This document shows, in pieces, positions 1-8,728 of a stretch of 64,000 nt of DNA. The stretch lies in the NCBI GenBank assembly GCA_027622975.1, contig JAQBVN010000008.1, positions 31,816 through 95,815 of the forward strand, written 5' to 3'. Position 1 is the first letter of the stretch, and each line of letters begins with the position of its first letter. A program made the position numbers and the translations under genes. This DNA is from Bacteroidota bacterium. Its GTDB lineage: Bacteria; Bacteroidota; Bacteroidia; Flavobacteriales_D; Sanyastnellaceae. The notes beneath the pieces were generated by a model that made no database searches, was not told where the DNA came from, and saw only the letters and a list, made by a program, of their open reading frames with translations.

Positions 1-407
1 TGATTGCAAGCTTCTTCGAGTACATCAATGGCCAATTCAGGATCTTGCATAGGCACGGAACACAGGCCTATGTAATGCTTTGGATGGTCGCGAACAATTT
101 CTGCAATGTGCGCATTCAAGAAACGCGCAAGGTCCGCAGCATCCTGGCTTTTGGCCCAATAAGAGAACATCACAGGGATGGTGGAAATCACTTGAACCTG
201 AACCCCCGCCTTGCCATATTCATCGATTCTCTCCTCCGCATCCCAGCAGTTGGAGGCAATCTCCCGAAAGAACACATCATCGCGCATCATGTTGGCAAAA
301 CCGGGGCGACTCACTTCCAATTGGATGAATCCACCGTATCCAAACTTCTCTGCCCAATTGGGCATGATACGAGGTAAAATGTGCGTGTGGCTGTCAATTT
401 TGAGCAT
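1..407 (-). CDS. ACMSD-type amidohydrolase (aminocarboxymuconate-semialdehyde decarboxylase), partial
   Basis: Only the N-terminal 135 codons are visible; the gene runs off the left edge. The translation carries the metal-binding HxH of the amidohydrolase fold near residue 7 (LKIDSHTHILP), then FGYGGFIQLE, NCWD and STIPVMFSYWAK. This order closely follows the aminocarboxymuconate-semialdehyde decarboxylase (ACMSD) family as I know it. ACMSD decarboxylates ACMS in the kynurenine and nitroaromatic catabolic routes, diverting it away from quinolinate. I chose the ATG at 407 because an AAGGA lies 9 nt upstream; an in-frame ATG at 416 is also possible but touches that AAGGA. It lies about 50 nt downstream of the solute-binding lipoprotein gene on the same strand, so the two may be cotranscribed. 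Other kynurenine-pathway genes, if present, would be off the left edge. Confidence 0.82.
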   Translation of the reverse strand, partial: MLKIDSHTHILPRIMPNWAEKFGYGGFIQLEVSRPGFANMMRDDVFFREIASNCWDAEERIDEYGKAGVQVQVISTIPVMFSYWAKSQDAADLARFLNAHIAEIVRDHPKHYIGLCSVPMQDPELAIDVLEEACN

Positions 408-458
408 GAGATGCATTCCTTGATGCTCCGCCAAGATACTTGAAGTCCCTCCCTCCTC

Positions 459-2075
459 TCAAAGTGATTTGTCCACAATTCCGGGGTTCTTGGACACCCG
501 TCGAAGGTCCAAACGATTGACCGGGTGCACAGTCCATCCCTTCACACGGTGGGAAACAAAATGGGTCACTTGGTCGTGAAAGAGCGGGATGACAGGCATG
601 GAAGCATGGACAAGACTGTCCATGGAGACATACAGCTTTCGTCGGGTTGCTTCGTCCTGTGACTGAAGGGCTGCTTGAAACAAGGCCTCAAATTCTGGAT
701 GCTCAAAATGGGTGTAATTCGGACCTCCAGGAGCAAAGTTGGCGGCCAAAAACAATCCGAGGAAATTCTCCGCATCCGCATGGTCGGCTAGCCAAGACTT
801 GTAGAACATGGCTGCCTCACCCTGAGCCACGCGCTCGCGGTGCACGGATGCCGGCACCACATCGACCTTTACATCCAATCCAAGGATGGCCCAATCATGT
901 TGAAAGGCCGCGCACAAATCGACGTAATCCGAGGTCGTGCTGAGCACGATGGGTCCGATGCCGCGACCCTCGGGATAGCCCGCCTCCGCCAGAAGACGAC
1001 GGGCGAGATTCAGGTCTTGTTTGACCGGAGGAGGCTGGCGGAATCCAAGCATCGAAGGAGGAACGACATGATCAGAAGGGACCACGGCATTGCGTCTGAG
1101 GTGCTCCACCATTCCTGCACGATCGAGTGCCAGACTCATCGCTTGTCGCACACGCTTGTCGCGCAGGGCCTCGGGGGTTGTTGAACCGTCGAGTGCCACA
1201 CCGAGATAATCCGTTTTGAGAAAAGGCACGTGCTCGTAGGAAAGCGCGGATTGATGGATGGTGCGCAACTGCCCCTCCTCGTCGAGCAGACTTTCCATCG
1301 ACGCTGGATGCAATCCACTCATGAAGTCATATCGACCCTGCAACAGTCCCAAGTATTCGGCACCCATGTCCTGCACCACATCCACATGGATCGCTTCGAG
1401 GTAAGGCAGCTGCCTCCCTCGTTCATCACGCTCCCAATAGGCTGCATTGCGATGCAACACCATTCCTGCATCAGCGAGCCACCAGGCCAACTGAAATGGT
1501 CCTGATCCTACGGGCCTCGATCTCAAGGAGTCAGGATGAGCCTGGGCAGCTTCCGCATCCAAGACACTTCCATATGCTGTCGTCAGAAGCCCCAAAAATG
1601 CCGGGTACGAATCCGTCAACGTGATTCGCACCTCGTTTGGACTCAAAGCTTCGATGCCCCCGGGCTTCACGGCGTCTAGAATCCAGCCACCAGAAGACAC
1701 CACAGAGGGGTCCCTCAATCGTTCCAACGAATACACCACATCCGAGGCTTCCAACCCTTTTCCCGTGGTGAAAACCACATCGTCCCGCAGATGGAATGTG
1801 TATGCTTGTGCTTCTTGGTCAAACGTCCAAGACTCTGCGAGGCAGGGTAACACCTCGAGATCGGGACCCAATTCCACCAACCCATCGTAAAGCTGATCCA
1901 CCACCCACATGTGCTCCAAACTGCGCGCTGCCGCGGGATCGAGGCTTGTGATGGAGGCACTTTCGTTGTATCGAAACACCCGAGGATCATCCCAGTCCTC
2001 GGGACTTCCGCAAGAAGCGAGGGCCACCAGACACAACGTCCCCACTCGACACCCCGTCCACTTCCCTGCCTCCAC
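459..2075 (-). CDS. ABC transporter substrate-binding lipoprotein, family 5 (peptide/dipeptide type)
   Basis: This is an extracytoplasmic solute-binding protein of the OppA/DppA class (SBP family 5). Seen: LDPAAARSLEHMWVVDQLYDGL near the N-terminus, a YTFHLRDDVVF strand, PVGSGPF, and the RVRQAMSLALDR helix, all typical of the family. The frame is open far upstream (to an ATG at 2318), but that would cross the divergent TonB gene. I place the start at the GTG at 2075, which gives 538 aa and a short signal peptide ending in a lipobox (VALASC, Cys about residue 22). The protein would therefore be a lipoprotein. No permease or ATPase subunit lies beside it, so it is an orphan binding protein here; its ligand cannot be told from sequence. 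The ACMSD-like gene follows it on the same strand. Confidence 0.8.
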   Translation of the reverse strand: MEAGKWTGCRVGTLCLVALASCGSPEDWDDPRVFRYNESASITSLDPAAARSLEHMWVVDQLYDGLVELGPDLEVLPCLAESWTFDQEAQAYTFHLRDDVVFTTGKGLEASDVVYSLERLRDPSVVSSGGWILDAVKPGGIEALSPNEVRITLTDSYPAFLGLLTTAYGSVLDAEAAQAHPDSLRSRPVGSGPFQLAWWLADAGMVLHRNAAYWERDERGRQLPYLEAIHVDVVQDMGAEYLGLLQGRYDFMSGLHPASMESLLDEEGQLRTIHQSALSYEHVPFLKTDYLGVALDGSTTPEALRDKRVRQAMSLALDRAGMVEHLRRNAVVPSDHVVPPSMLGFRQPPPVKQDLNLARRLLAEAGYPEGRGIGPIVLSTTSDYVDLCAAFQHDWAILGLDVKVDVVPASVHRERVAQGEAAMFYKSWLADHADAENFLGLFLAANFAPGGPNYTHFEHPEFEALFQAALQSQDEATRRKLYVSMDSLVHASMPVIPLFHDQVTHFVSHRVKGWTVHPVNRLDLRRVSKNPGIVDKSL

Positions 2076-2167
2076 AACTGTCAGAAATAGGGTTGAGAGC
2101 GAGCCACAACTTGAATGCCTCTCTTGGTGAACATTCAACGCTTTTTGGGATTTAAAGGTCACGGGCC

Positions 2168-2189
2168 CGAAGGTACGCGGGTACCTTTG
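2168..2189. promoter_or_regulatory. Back-to-back -7 promoter elements for the divergent SBP and TonB genes
   Basis: TACCTTTG at 2182-2189 on the plus strand faces the TonB receptor gene (ATG 2201). TACCTTCG at 2168-2175 reads on the minus strand toward the solute-binding lipoprotein. Both fit the Bacteroidota -7 consensus TAnnTTTG or its C variant. I see no clean TTTG at the usual -33 spacing, so this rests on the -7 box and its position. Confidence 0.45.
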
Positions 2190-2200
2190 CAACCCCTCAC

Positions 2201-4657
2201 ATGACCATGTCATCGCATCCACATTCCACCGCAAGTTTTCAGCCTTTCCATCGCCCGAGAAAGGCAGGCTTCGTGCCCAAACAAGGCTGGCCCCTTGGCC
2301 CGTGGATGGTCGTGGCATTCATGGGGTTCATGACCATGTCGGCAACTGCCCAATCCTTCACTGTCAGTGGTCGAGTGACCGACGCCTCCACAGGCGAGTA
2401 CGTCCTAGGCGCCAACGTCGTCCACATCGACAAAGGACGCGGTGTGTCCACCAACATTTACGGGTTTTTCAGTTTGACTGTGCCCGCTGGTGAAACGACC
2501 TTGCAATGCACCTTTGTTGGCTATGTGCCCCAGACGCGCACATTTTCAGGAACTGAAGATGAAGTCTGGAATGTCGAGCTTCTCACGCAATCCATTGAGG
2601 TGGATGTGGTCGAGGTCGTAGGGACAGCAGGCCAAAACACCCAAAGCACCAACCTTGGCAAAGCCGAAGTGGAAATGGCAACCATCCAACGGCTACCTGC
2701 ATTGATGGGAGAAGTCGACGTTTTGAAAGCCATTCAATTGCTCCCAGGAATTCAATCTGCAGGGGAAGGCAACAGTGGATATTACGTCCGAGGAGGAGGC
2801 CCGGACCAAAACCTGCTTCTCCTCGACAATGCCGCCATTTACAACGCGAGCCACCTTTTTGGGTTTTTCAGTGTGTTCAACGCTGATGCCATCCAAAGCG
2901 TGGAAGTGTACAAAGGGAGCATGCCCGCGCGCTTCGGCGGCCGGGTGTCCAGCGTGCTTGACTTGGCCATGAAAGAAGGAAACCGCAAGGAATTCAAGGG
3001 AAGTGGCGGCATTGGACTGATCAGCTCCCGACTGACCCTCGAAGGCCCTGTGAAGAAGGGCGTGTCGAGCTTTTTGGTCTCTGGGCGTCGAACCTACATC
3101 GATGTGCTGACCAAGCCCTATGTCCAAACCACAGAAGCTGCAGGATCCGGGTACTACTTCTACGACCTCAACGCCAAATTCAACCACAAATTCAGCGACC
3201 GAGATGAGGTGTTTGTCTCGAGCTACTTTGGCCGGGACGTGTTCAGTTTTCAGAGTGCTGATGCTGGATTTGGAGCCTCCATACCGTGGGGCAATGCCAT
3301 GGTGTCCGCGCGATGGAACCACATCTTGTCCGACAGGGCGTTCCTCAATGTCAATGCAACGTTCAGCGACTATGAATTTGCCTTCGAATCGGGGCAAGAC
3401 GATTTCGAATTTGGATTTGAATCCGGGGTTCGAGATTGGAGCGGCAAGGCTCAATTGAGTTGGTATCCCAACCTCCGGCATGACATCCGTGCGGGTGTAG
3501 ACTATGTGCGTCACACATTTGTACCCACCTCATTCTTCGCTCGGCAAGGGGACACAGAGTTTGATTTTGGTCAAGCAGTGGTGACAACCAGTCACGAAAC
3601 TGCGCTGTACATGGAAGACGCCTTCGACTTGTCCGATGCTTTAAGAATCCATGCCGGTCTGCGGGGCAGTGATTTCAGACATGTGGGTCCATTCACTCGC
3701 GTAACCCCAGGCCAAGGCCCCGGTGCACTGCCAGACTCCGTGACCTACGGTGCAGGGGAACTGGTGAAGCGCTATGGAAATTGGGAACCTCGCGTGAGTG
3801 CCCGGTTGATCACGGGCCCCCGAAGCAGCGTCAAGGCAGGTTGGTCAATCAACGCCCAATACGTTCACCTCGCCTCGCTGTCGGCCACAACCACCCCTAC
3901 CGACGTGTGGGTCCCGAGTTCTGATTTGGTCGCCCCCCAAACTGGCCGGCAGATCAACGCGGGGTATTTCATGGATTTGGGCGCCAACCGCGAATGGGAA
4001 TGTTCTGTCGAAGCATACCACAAGCAGCTTCAAAACCTTGTCGAATATGCTGAAAACACCAGGCCTGACGAGAACATTGGAACCAATCCGGACAACAACT
4101 TGGTCTTTGGCGAAGGGACATCCTACGGTCTGGAGTTGTTTGTCAAGCGGAAGTTTGGTGAATTGAATGGCTGGGTGGGCTACACGTGGAGTAAGACGGA
4201 CCGTCAGTTTGATGAACTCAACGGTGGAAATCCTTTTCCTGCGAAGTTTGATCGTCGGCACGACTTGAGTGTGATCGCGGATTGGACGCCTTCCCCCCGG
4301 TGGAACTTCTCAGGGGCTTTTGTCTATGCCACGGGCAACACATTGACCTTGCCTGTTCAGCGCTATTTCCTTGAAGGACGAATCACCGATGTCTACGGTC
4401 CGAGAAATGGATACCGCATGGTCCCTTACCACAGGGCGGATGTCAGTGCGACTTTCTACCCGAAGAAAAATGACAAAGACCAAAAGGTTGAACGCCGCTG
4501 GGTATTCAGCGTATACAACCTTTACAACCGAGCCAACCCCTTCTTCTTGTTCTTTGACAATGAAGGGGATCTTTTGGAAGGAACACTTCAAATCCAGGCG
4601 AAACAAGTGAGCTTGTTCCCCATCTTGCCTTCGATTTCTTGGAATTTCAGTTTTTGA
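2201..4657 (+). CDS. TonB-dependent receptor with carboxypeptidase-regulatory-like N-terminal domain
   Basis: An outer-membrane beta-barrel transporter of 818 aa. A signal peptide (hydrophobic run about residues 34-48, ending SATAQ) precedes a carboxypeptidase-regulatory-like beta-sandwich (FTVSGRVTDASTGEYVLGANV, roughly 52-140). The TonB plug follows (about 165-270), with GGGPDQNLLLLDNA and VEVYKGSMPARFGGR. The rest is barrel, ending in a terminal aromatic (SWNFSF), as expected for Omp85-inserted barrels. No SusD partner lies next to it, so this is probably not a SusC-type glycan system; ions, siderophores or peptides are equally possible substrates. The start is the ATG just after the -7 box, leaving a leader of only a few nucleotides. 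The ABC exporter gene starts 21 nt after its stop and is probably cotranscribed. Confidence 0.88.
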   Translation: MTMSSHPHSTASFQPFHRPRKAGFVPKQGWPLGPWMVVAFMGFMTMSATAQSFTVSGRVTDASTGEYVLGANVVHIDKGRGVSTNIYGFFSLTVPAGETTLQCTFVGYVPQTRTFSGTEDEVWNVELLTQSIEVDVVEVVGTAGQNTQSTNLGKAEVEMATIQRLPALMGEVDVLKAIQLLPGIQSAGEGNSGYYVRGGGPDQNLLLLDNAAIYNASHLFGFFSVFNADAIQSVEVYKGSMPARFGGRVSSVLDLAMKEGNRKEFKGSGGIGLISSRLTLEGPVKKGVSSFLVSGRRTYIDVLTKPYVQTTEAAGSGYYFYDLNAKFNHKFSDRDEVFVSSYFGRDVFSFQSADAGFGASIPWGNAMVSARWNHILSDRAFLNVNATFSDYEFAFESGQDDFEFGFESGVRDWSGKAQLSWYPNLRHDIRAGVDYVRHTFVPTSFFARQGDTEFDFGQAVVTTSHETALYMEDAFDLSDALRIHAGLRGSDFRHVGPFTRVTPGQGPGALPDSVTYGAGELVKRYGNWEPRVSARLITGPRSSVKAGWSINAQYVHLASLSATTTPTDVWVPSSDLVAPQTGRQINAGYFMDLGANREWECSVEAYHKQLQNLVEYAENTRPDENIGTNPDNNLVFGEGTSYGLELFVKRKFGELNGWVGYTWSKTDRQFDELNGGNPFPAKFDRRHDLSVIADWTPSPRWNFSGAFVYATGNTLTLPVQRYFLEGRITDVYGPRNGYRMVPYHRADVSATFYPKKNDKDQKVERRWVFSVYNLYNRANPFFLFFDNEGDLLEGTLQIQAKQVSLFPILPSISWNFSF

Positions 4658-4678
4658 CCAAGCATCGGACGGCACCGA

Positions 4679-6580
4679 ATGAAGTCTCTGCAAGCACTCA
4701 ATGGCATGATTTGGCGTTACAAGGGGCATGTCCTCCTTGGCATCGCATTCATCGTGCTGACGAATGTCTTTGCAGTTTGGGCTCCGTCCATGATCGGAGA
4801 GGGAGTGAACACCTTGCGAAGTGCCCAGTCCACCTACCTGATCCCACTGGCTGATGGAACGAATTTTGAAGAGATTGATGGGACCAAACTGACAACGCCT
4901 GGCAACTTGACATGGCTGTCCAAGGCGTTGGGTATCGGCGCAATCTCTGCCCCGACACAGGAAAGTGAGGTCTTGGATTGGATTGTGTGGGTGGGAGCGA
5001 TGCAGGCCGTCCTGTTCCTCGTGGCCTACTTCATCAAGGGCATCTTTTCCTTCCTCACGCGTCAGACCATCATCGTGATGAGCCGGCACGTGGAATACGA
5101 CTTGAAAGCGCGCATCTACGACCAATACCAACGCTTGGATGCTCAATTCTATCGTGCCAACGACACGGGGGATTTGATGAATCGAATCAGCGAAGACGTC
5201 AGCAATGTTCGCATGTATCTCGGGCCGGCCATCATGTATTCGCTGAATTTGGTGGTCCTTGTGTTGATGGTGGTTGGGGTGATGTGGTACATCGACCCCG
5301 TGCTGACAGCTTTTGCCCTGCTCCCCCTTCCATTCATGTCGTTGGGAATCTATTGGATTTCCGCCAACATCCACCGAAAGAGCGATGCCAAACAACGCGC
5401 CCAAAGTGCCGTGTCAAGCTTCGTGCAACAACACATGGCAGGCATCCGCGTGCTCAAGAGCTTTCACCGAGAGTCCGCGTCGGCCGACAGGTTTGACGAA
5501 GAAACGGGCGTGTACAAAAGGCGCGTGCTTGAGCTTGTCAAGGTGGAGGCCATGTTCATGCCCTTGATTGTCTTGCTCGTGGGTTTGAGCACCATCCTGA
5601 CCATCTATGTCGGGGGGATTCGGGTGGATCGAGGCATCTTGGAATTGGGAGACATTTTTCAATTCGTCTTCTATGTGAACTTGTTGACGTGGCCTTTCGC
5701 TTCTGTGGGATGGGTCACTTCGCTCGTCCAAAAAGCCGAGGCCTCCATGGCACGCATCCTCGACTTCATGGAGGCGCGACCTTCCGTCACCGAACCAGCC
5801 TCTGACGGACGAATGCAAGGTGTGAACCCAGGGTTTGTCCTCTCCTTTCAAAACGTCTCTTGGACCTACCCAGAGACAGGCATTGAAGCCGTTCATGACC
5901 TGAGCTTCACACTGAAGGAGGGTGAGAAAGTTGGCATCACTGGCCGGACGGGATCAGGCAAATCCACTGTGTTGCAGTTGGCCATGCGCATCATGGATCC
6001 CACCGAGGGCACCATCTCGTTGGACGGAACGTCCCTGCACGAATGGAAGCTCGAGACCTTTCGTTCTCACATGGCCTATGTGCCCCAGGATGTGTTCCTG
6101 TTCTCAGACACCATTGGAGAAAACATTGCCTTTGGCCGAGAAAACGTGGATGCCGATGACATTCAGGTCTCTCTGGCGGCTCGGGCAGCCGGTGTCTCTG
6201 AGGATGTTGAGGCTTTTGACAAGGGATACCATACCCTGTTGGGAGAGCGTGGCGTCAATTTGAGCGGTGGCCAAAAACAACGCGTCAGCATAGCCCGGGC
6301 CCTGATCCGTCAATCTCCCATTCTTTTGCTCGACGACTGTCTCAGTGCTGTTGATTCTGAAACTGAACATGCCATCTTGTCTGGTCTCTCAGCCTCGGGG
6401 AGCACAACGTCTTTGATGGTGAGTCATCGACTGTCTTCGCTGAGGGGAGCGGAACGGATTTTGGTCTTGGATGAAGGCCGACTCGTGGAAGAAGGAACCC
6501 ATGAATCCTTGGTCGAAGCTGGCGGTTTGTACGCCACGATGTACGCACAGCAACAGGCTCAAGACGATCAAGAGTTTTGA
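4679..6580 (+). CDS. ABC transporter, fused permease and ATPase (MsbA/MdlB-like exporter half)
   Basis: 633 aa type IV ABC exporter half-transporter. The transmembrane domain (about 1-340, several hydrophobic helices) has an unusual soluble insertion of about 60 residues between the first two helices (roughly 40-100). The nucleotide-binding domain has Walker A GRTGSGKST (422-430), signature LSGGQ (528-532), Walker B ILLLDD (about 547-552) and the H-loop MVSHRL. The residue after the Walker B Asp is Asp (LLLDDCLSAVD) where the catalytic Glu normally sits. In characterised heterodimeric exporters such a change marks the degenerate site, but no partner half-transporter is visible nearby. Probable roles are lipid or drug export; the substrate is unknown. 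The gene converges with the secreted protein gene on the other strand, 16 nt away. Confidence 0.88.
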   Translation: MKSLQALNGMIWRYKGHVLLGIAFIVLTNVFAVWAPSMIGEGVNTLRSAQSTYLIPLADGTNFEEIDGTKLTTPGNLTWLSKALGIGAISAPTQESEVLDWIVWVGAMQAVLFLVAYFIKGIFSFLTRQTIIVMSRHVEYDLKARIYDQYQRLDAQFYRANDTGDLMNRISEDVSNVRMYLGPAIMYSLNLVVLVLMVVGVMWYIDPVLTAFALLPLPFMSLGIYWISANIHRKSDAKQRAQSAVSSFVQQHMAGIRVLKSFHRESASADRFDEETGVYKRRVLELVKVEAMFMPLIVLLVGLSTILTIYVGGIRVDRGILELGDIFQFVFYVNLLTWPFASVGWVTSLVQKAEASMARILDFMEARPSVTEPASDGRMQGVNPGFVLSFQNVSWTYPETGIEAVHDLSFTLKEGEKVGITGRTGSGKSTVLQLAMRIMDPTEGTISLDGTSLHEWKLETFRSHMAYVPQDVFLFSDTIGENIAFGRENVDADDIQVSLAARAAGVSEDVEAFDKGYHTLLGERGVNLSGGQKQRVSIARALIRQSPILLLDDCLSAVDSETEHAILSGLSASGSTTSLMVSHRLSSLRGAERILVLDEGRLVEEGTHESLVEAGGLYATMYAQQQAQDDQEF

Positions 6581-6596
6581 ATCCTCAGTGCGCTGT

Positions 6597-8693
6597 TTAG
6601 GGACAAGACGTGCCAAAAACCGACAAATAGAGCAGCAAATCAACGATGCTCACCATGTCCAACTCATTCATGCTTGTGACGCAACCCATGTCACAACCAA
6701 AATAGGACAACAACTGAAGCATGTCGCTGACACTGCGTTGACCGTCTTGGTTGAAGTCGCCCATGCAAGCCGACAATTCCGCCTCATCAATGATGCCGTC
6801 GCAATTGTTGTCCACACCCGCTGCCAGGGCCTCCGCATTGGGGTACATGGTGGCTTCTCCATCGTTGCAGTCACCTGGCATCAAGGTCCGATTGATCAAG
6901 GCCGTGCAACTCCATATGGGCGGCACCAATGAAGTTCCGTATCCATCACCATCTGCATCGAGGTACCAAGCCAATTGAGAGGTTCCCTCATCCATGAGGC
7001 CATTGCAATCGTTGTCCCACCCATCGCAGAGCTCTGGTGCGCTTGGGTAAGTGTTGACATTCCAATCCTGACAGTCCAACGGCAGGCTGGAGGTTCCCAT
7101 GACCTCTCCACACCCCCACACAGGAAGGTCTGGGTTGCCATAGCCGTCTCCATCTTCATCTGCGTAATGCGCTGGCCACAAGGCATCGTCAGTCAAAATG
7201 GCAAGAGGCCAAGAACTTCGCTGACTGTTCACAATCAACTGAGGCTGCTTGCCCCCGACACCCCAACCAAAGAATGTGAGCATCACGCTTCCTGGCTCTT
7301 GAACAATCCAAGTGCCTGACTCACCTTCCGCCAGTTCCACCCCATCCAACTCCAGGGTCAAGGGAAATGACCATCCCTCTTCCACGTGAAGCACCATGCT
7401 CCAAAACCCCGGATCTCCCTCTCCTTGGGCATTGCAACCTGTGATAGACACATTGGTGAGGCGCGCAAATTCAGGTCGCACCATCCACACGCCTTGTTCG
7501 ATGTGGGACATCGCCACCAATCCCAACTCTTCGAGGATGACGTGTGACCATGCGCCGTGAAATCCGGGGGCATTGGAGAGGGGATCGGGATCAAAAAAAC
7601 CTCGTTCCACCAACACTGGCGACGCCGGCCATCCATCACTCAACATCCGCAGGCCCGCCCGGTAGTTGCTCTGAAACAACCATTCTCCATGGGTGTATTG
7701 GTTGTGATCCGTTGCCATCACGGAAGAATGGTAGGTCTCTGCCAGCCATGGAGCATCGAGATCGGTCAAATCAAACACGAGCGTTCGCGTGCCAGACCCC
7801 GAAGACGATTCGTCCAATTCATCCCCCATGAAAGCGTGATCATGGCTGTCCGAGACCCAGACCTGGTGCGCAAACACCGGTGAAGGGTATGTGGCATGGG
7901 CAATCTCTGCGATGTCTGTGGGATCTGTCACGTCGAGGATCCAGAGTTTTTGATTGCCCGCAGCAAACAAGAGATCCTTCCCTTGGTGCTCGACATCGGG
8001 GCCGGCGTAACGCAAAGCATGGGCATCATGAAACGTACCCCATTCAGCGGCAACGCCATAAATTTCAGGAACTCCAGGGTCGTTGCCATCAAAAATCACT
8101 GCTCCGGGACTCATTCCCGATGCACCCAATTGAATCACTTGGCCCGCCATGGGATTCACCGCAAGATTGTGGGCTGTTGCCGGAGCCGCAATGACCGTAT
8201 CGGCCGCCCACATGGCCACTCCATCGGAAGGACTCCATTCCCGCAACGCCTCCAAATTGAACACTTGCATCCCGTGTTCAGATGCCTCGCTCACCACATA
8301 CATGGTGTTGCCCAACACCTTGATGTCTCTCCACAAACTGACGACAGACTGGGTCGGCAACTTCCCCATGTACAACATCTTGCCACCAGGCAAGACCTTC
8401 AAAAAAGCGGTTCCGTTGGAGCATCCCTCCAACAAATACGTTTGTTCATGTTCTTCATCCCGCCAACTCGCGATGTCGTTGACCTTTTCAGTCATCAAGG
8501 AACTCACACCCACAAAATCTACAGCCTCCACATTCCATGACTCTGCCCCTGTGATCAATTCCAAAGAGGTTTGGGCGTTGGCAAGCCTTGTCCAATTCAA
8601 CCACATCACAACAACACACGCCCCGTGAATCCAGCACATCCAAAAAGGAGGAACAGAGAACATGCGGGAACTTGTATGGTTATGAGAACACAT
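6597..8693 (-). CDS. Secreted choice-of-anchor B family protein with MopE-like repeats and dockerin-like C-terminus
   Basis: About 698 aa, secreted. A signal peptide (hydrophobic HGACVVVMWL, cleavage near LANAQ) precedes a long beta-propeller-like region (roughly 40-430) resembling the 'choice-of-anchor B' family (VNDIASW, FAHQVWVSDSHDHAFMGDE, GAWSHV). Next come two tandem acidic repeats of the MopE metal-binding type, each with DGDGYG, then DCND or DCQD, then DNDCNG or DNNCDG. The C-terminus holds a Cys-flanked pair of dockerin-like units (GDFNQDGQRSVSDMLQLL...FG and ELDMVSIVDLLLYLSVFG), where a T9SS sorting domain might be expected. I prefer the ATG at 8693; a later ATG at 8663 would lose the positive charge before the hydrophobic core. 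The function of the propeller is unknown; calcium binding is inferred from the Asp-rich loops. Confidence 0.78.
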   Translation of the reverse strand: MCSHNHTSSRMFSVPPFWMCWIHGACVVVMWLNWTRLANAQTSLELITGAESWNVEAVDFVGVSSLMTEKVNDIASWRDEEHEQTYLLEGCSNGTAFLKVLPGGKMLYMGKLPTQSVVSLWRDIKVLGNTMYVVSEASEHGMQVFNLEALREWSPSDGVAMWAADTVIAAPATAHNLAVNPMAGQVIQLGASGMSPGAVIFDGNDPGVPEIYGVAAEWGTFHDAHALRYAGPDVEHQGKDLLFAAGNQKLWILDVTDPTDIAEIAHATYPSPVFAHQVWVSDSHDHAFMGDELDESSSGSGTRTLVFDLTDLDAPWLAETYHSSVMATDHNQYTHGEWLFQSNYRAGLRMLSDGWPASPVLVERGFFDPDPLSNAPGFHGAWSHVILEELGLVAMSHIEQGVWMVRPEFARLTNVSITGCNAQGEGDPGFWSMVLHVEEGWSFPLTLELDGVELAEGESGTWIVQEPGSVMLTFFGWGVGGKQPQLIVNSQRSSWPLAILTDDALWPAHYADEDGDGYGNPDLPVWGCGEVMGTSSLPLDCQDWNVNTYPSAPELCDGWDNDCNGLMDEGTSQLAWYLDADGDGYGTSLVPPIWSCTALINRTLMPGDCNDGEATMYPNAEALAAGVDNNCDGIIDEAELSACMGDFNQDGQRSVSDMLQLLSYFGCDMGCVTSMNELDMVSIVDLLLYLSVFGTSCP

Positions 8694-8728
8694 TGGGGGC
8701 AAACCAAAGAAGAGGAATTAAGATACGA

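Noticed and set aside
2693..3514. Open frame of about 273 codons on the minus strand inside the TonB receptor gene
   Set aside because: Antisense shadow of a clearly coding gene; low-complexity translation with no motif or start context.
4310..5404. Open frame of about 364 codons on the minus strand across the TonB and ABC genes
   Set aside because: It crosses two real genes; the His/Gln/Asp-rich composition is typical of an antisense shadow.
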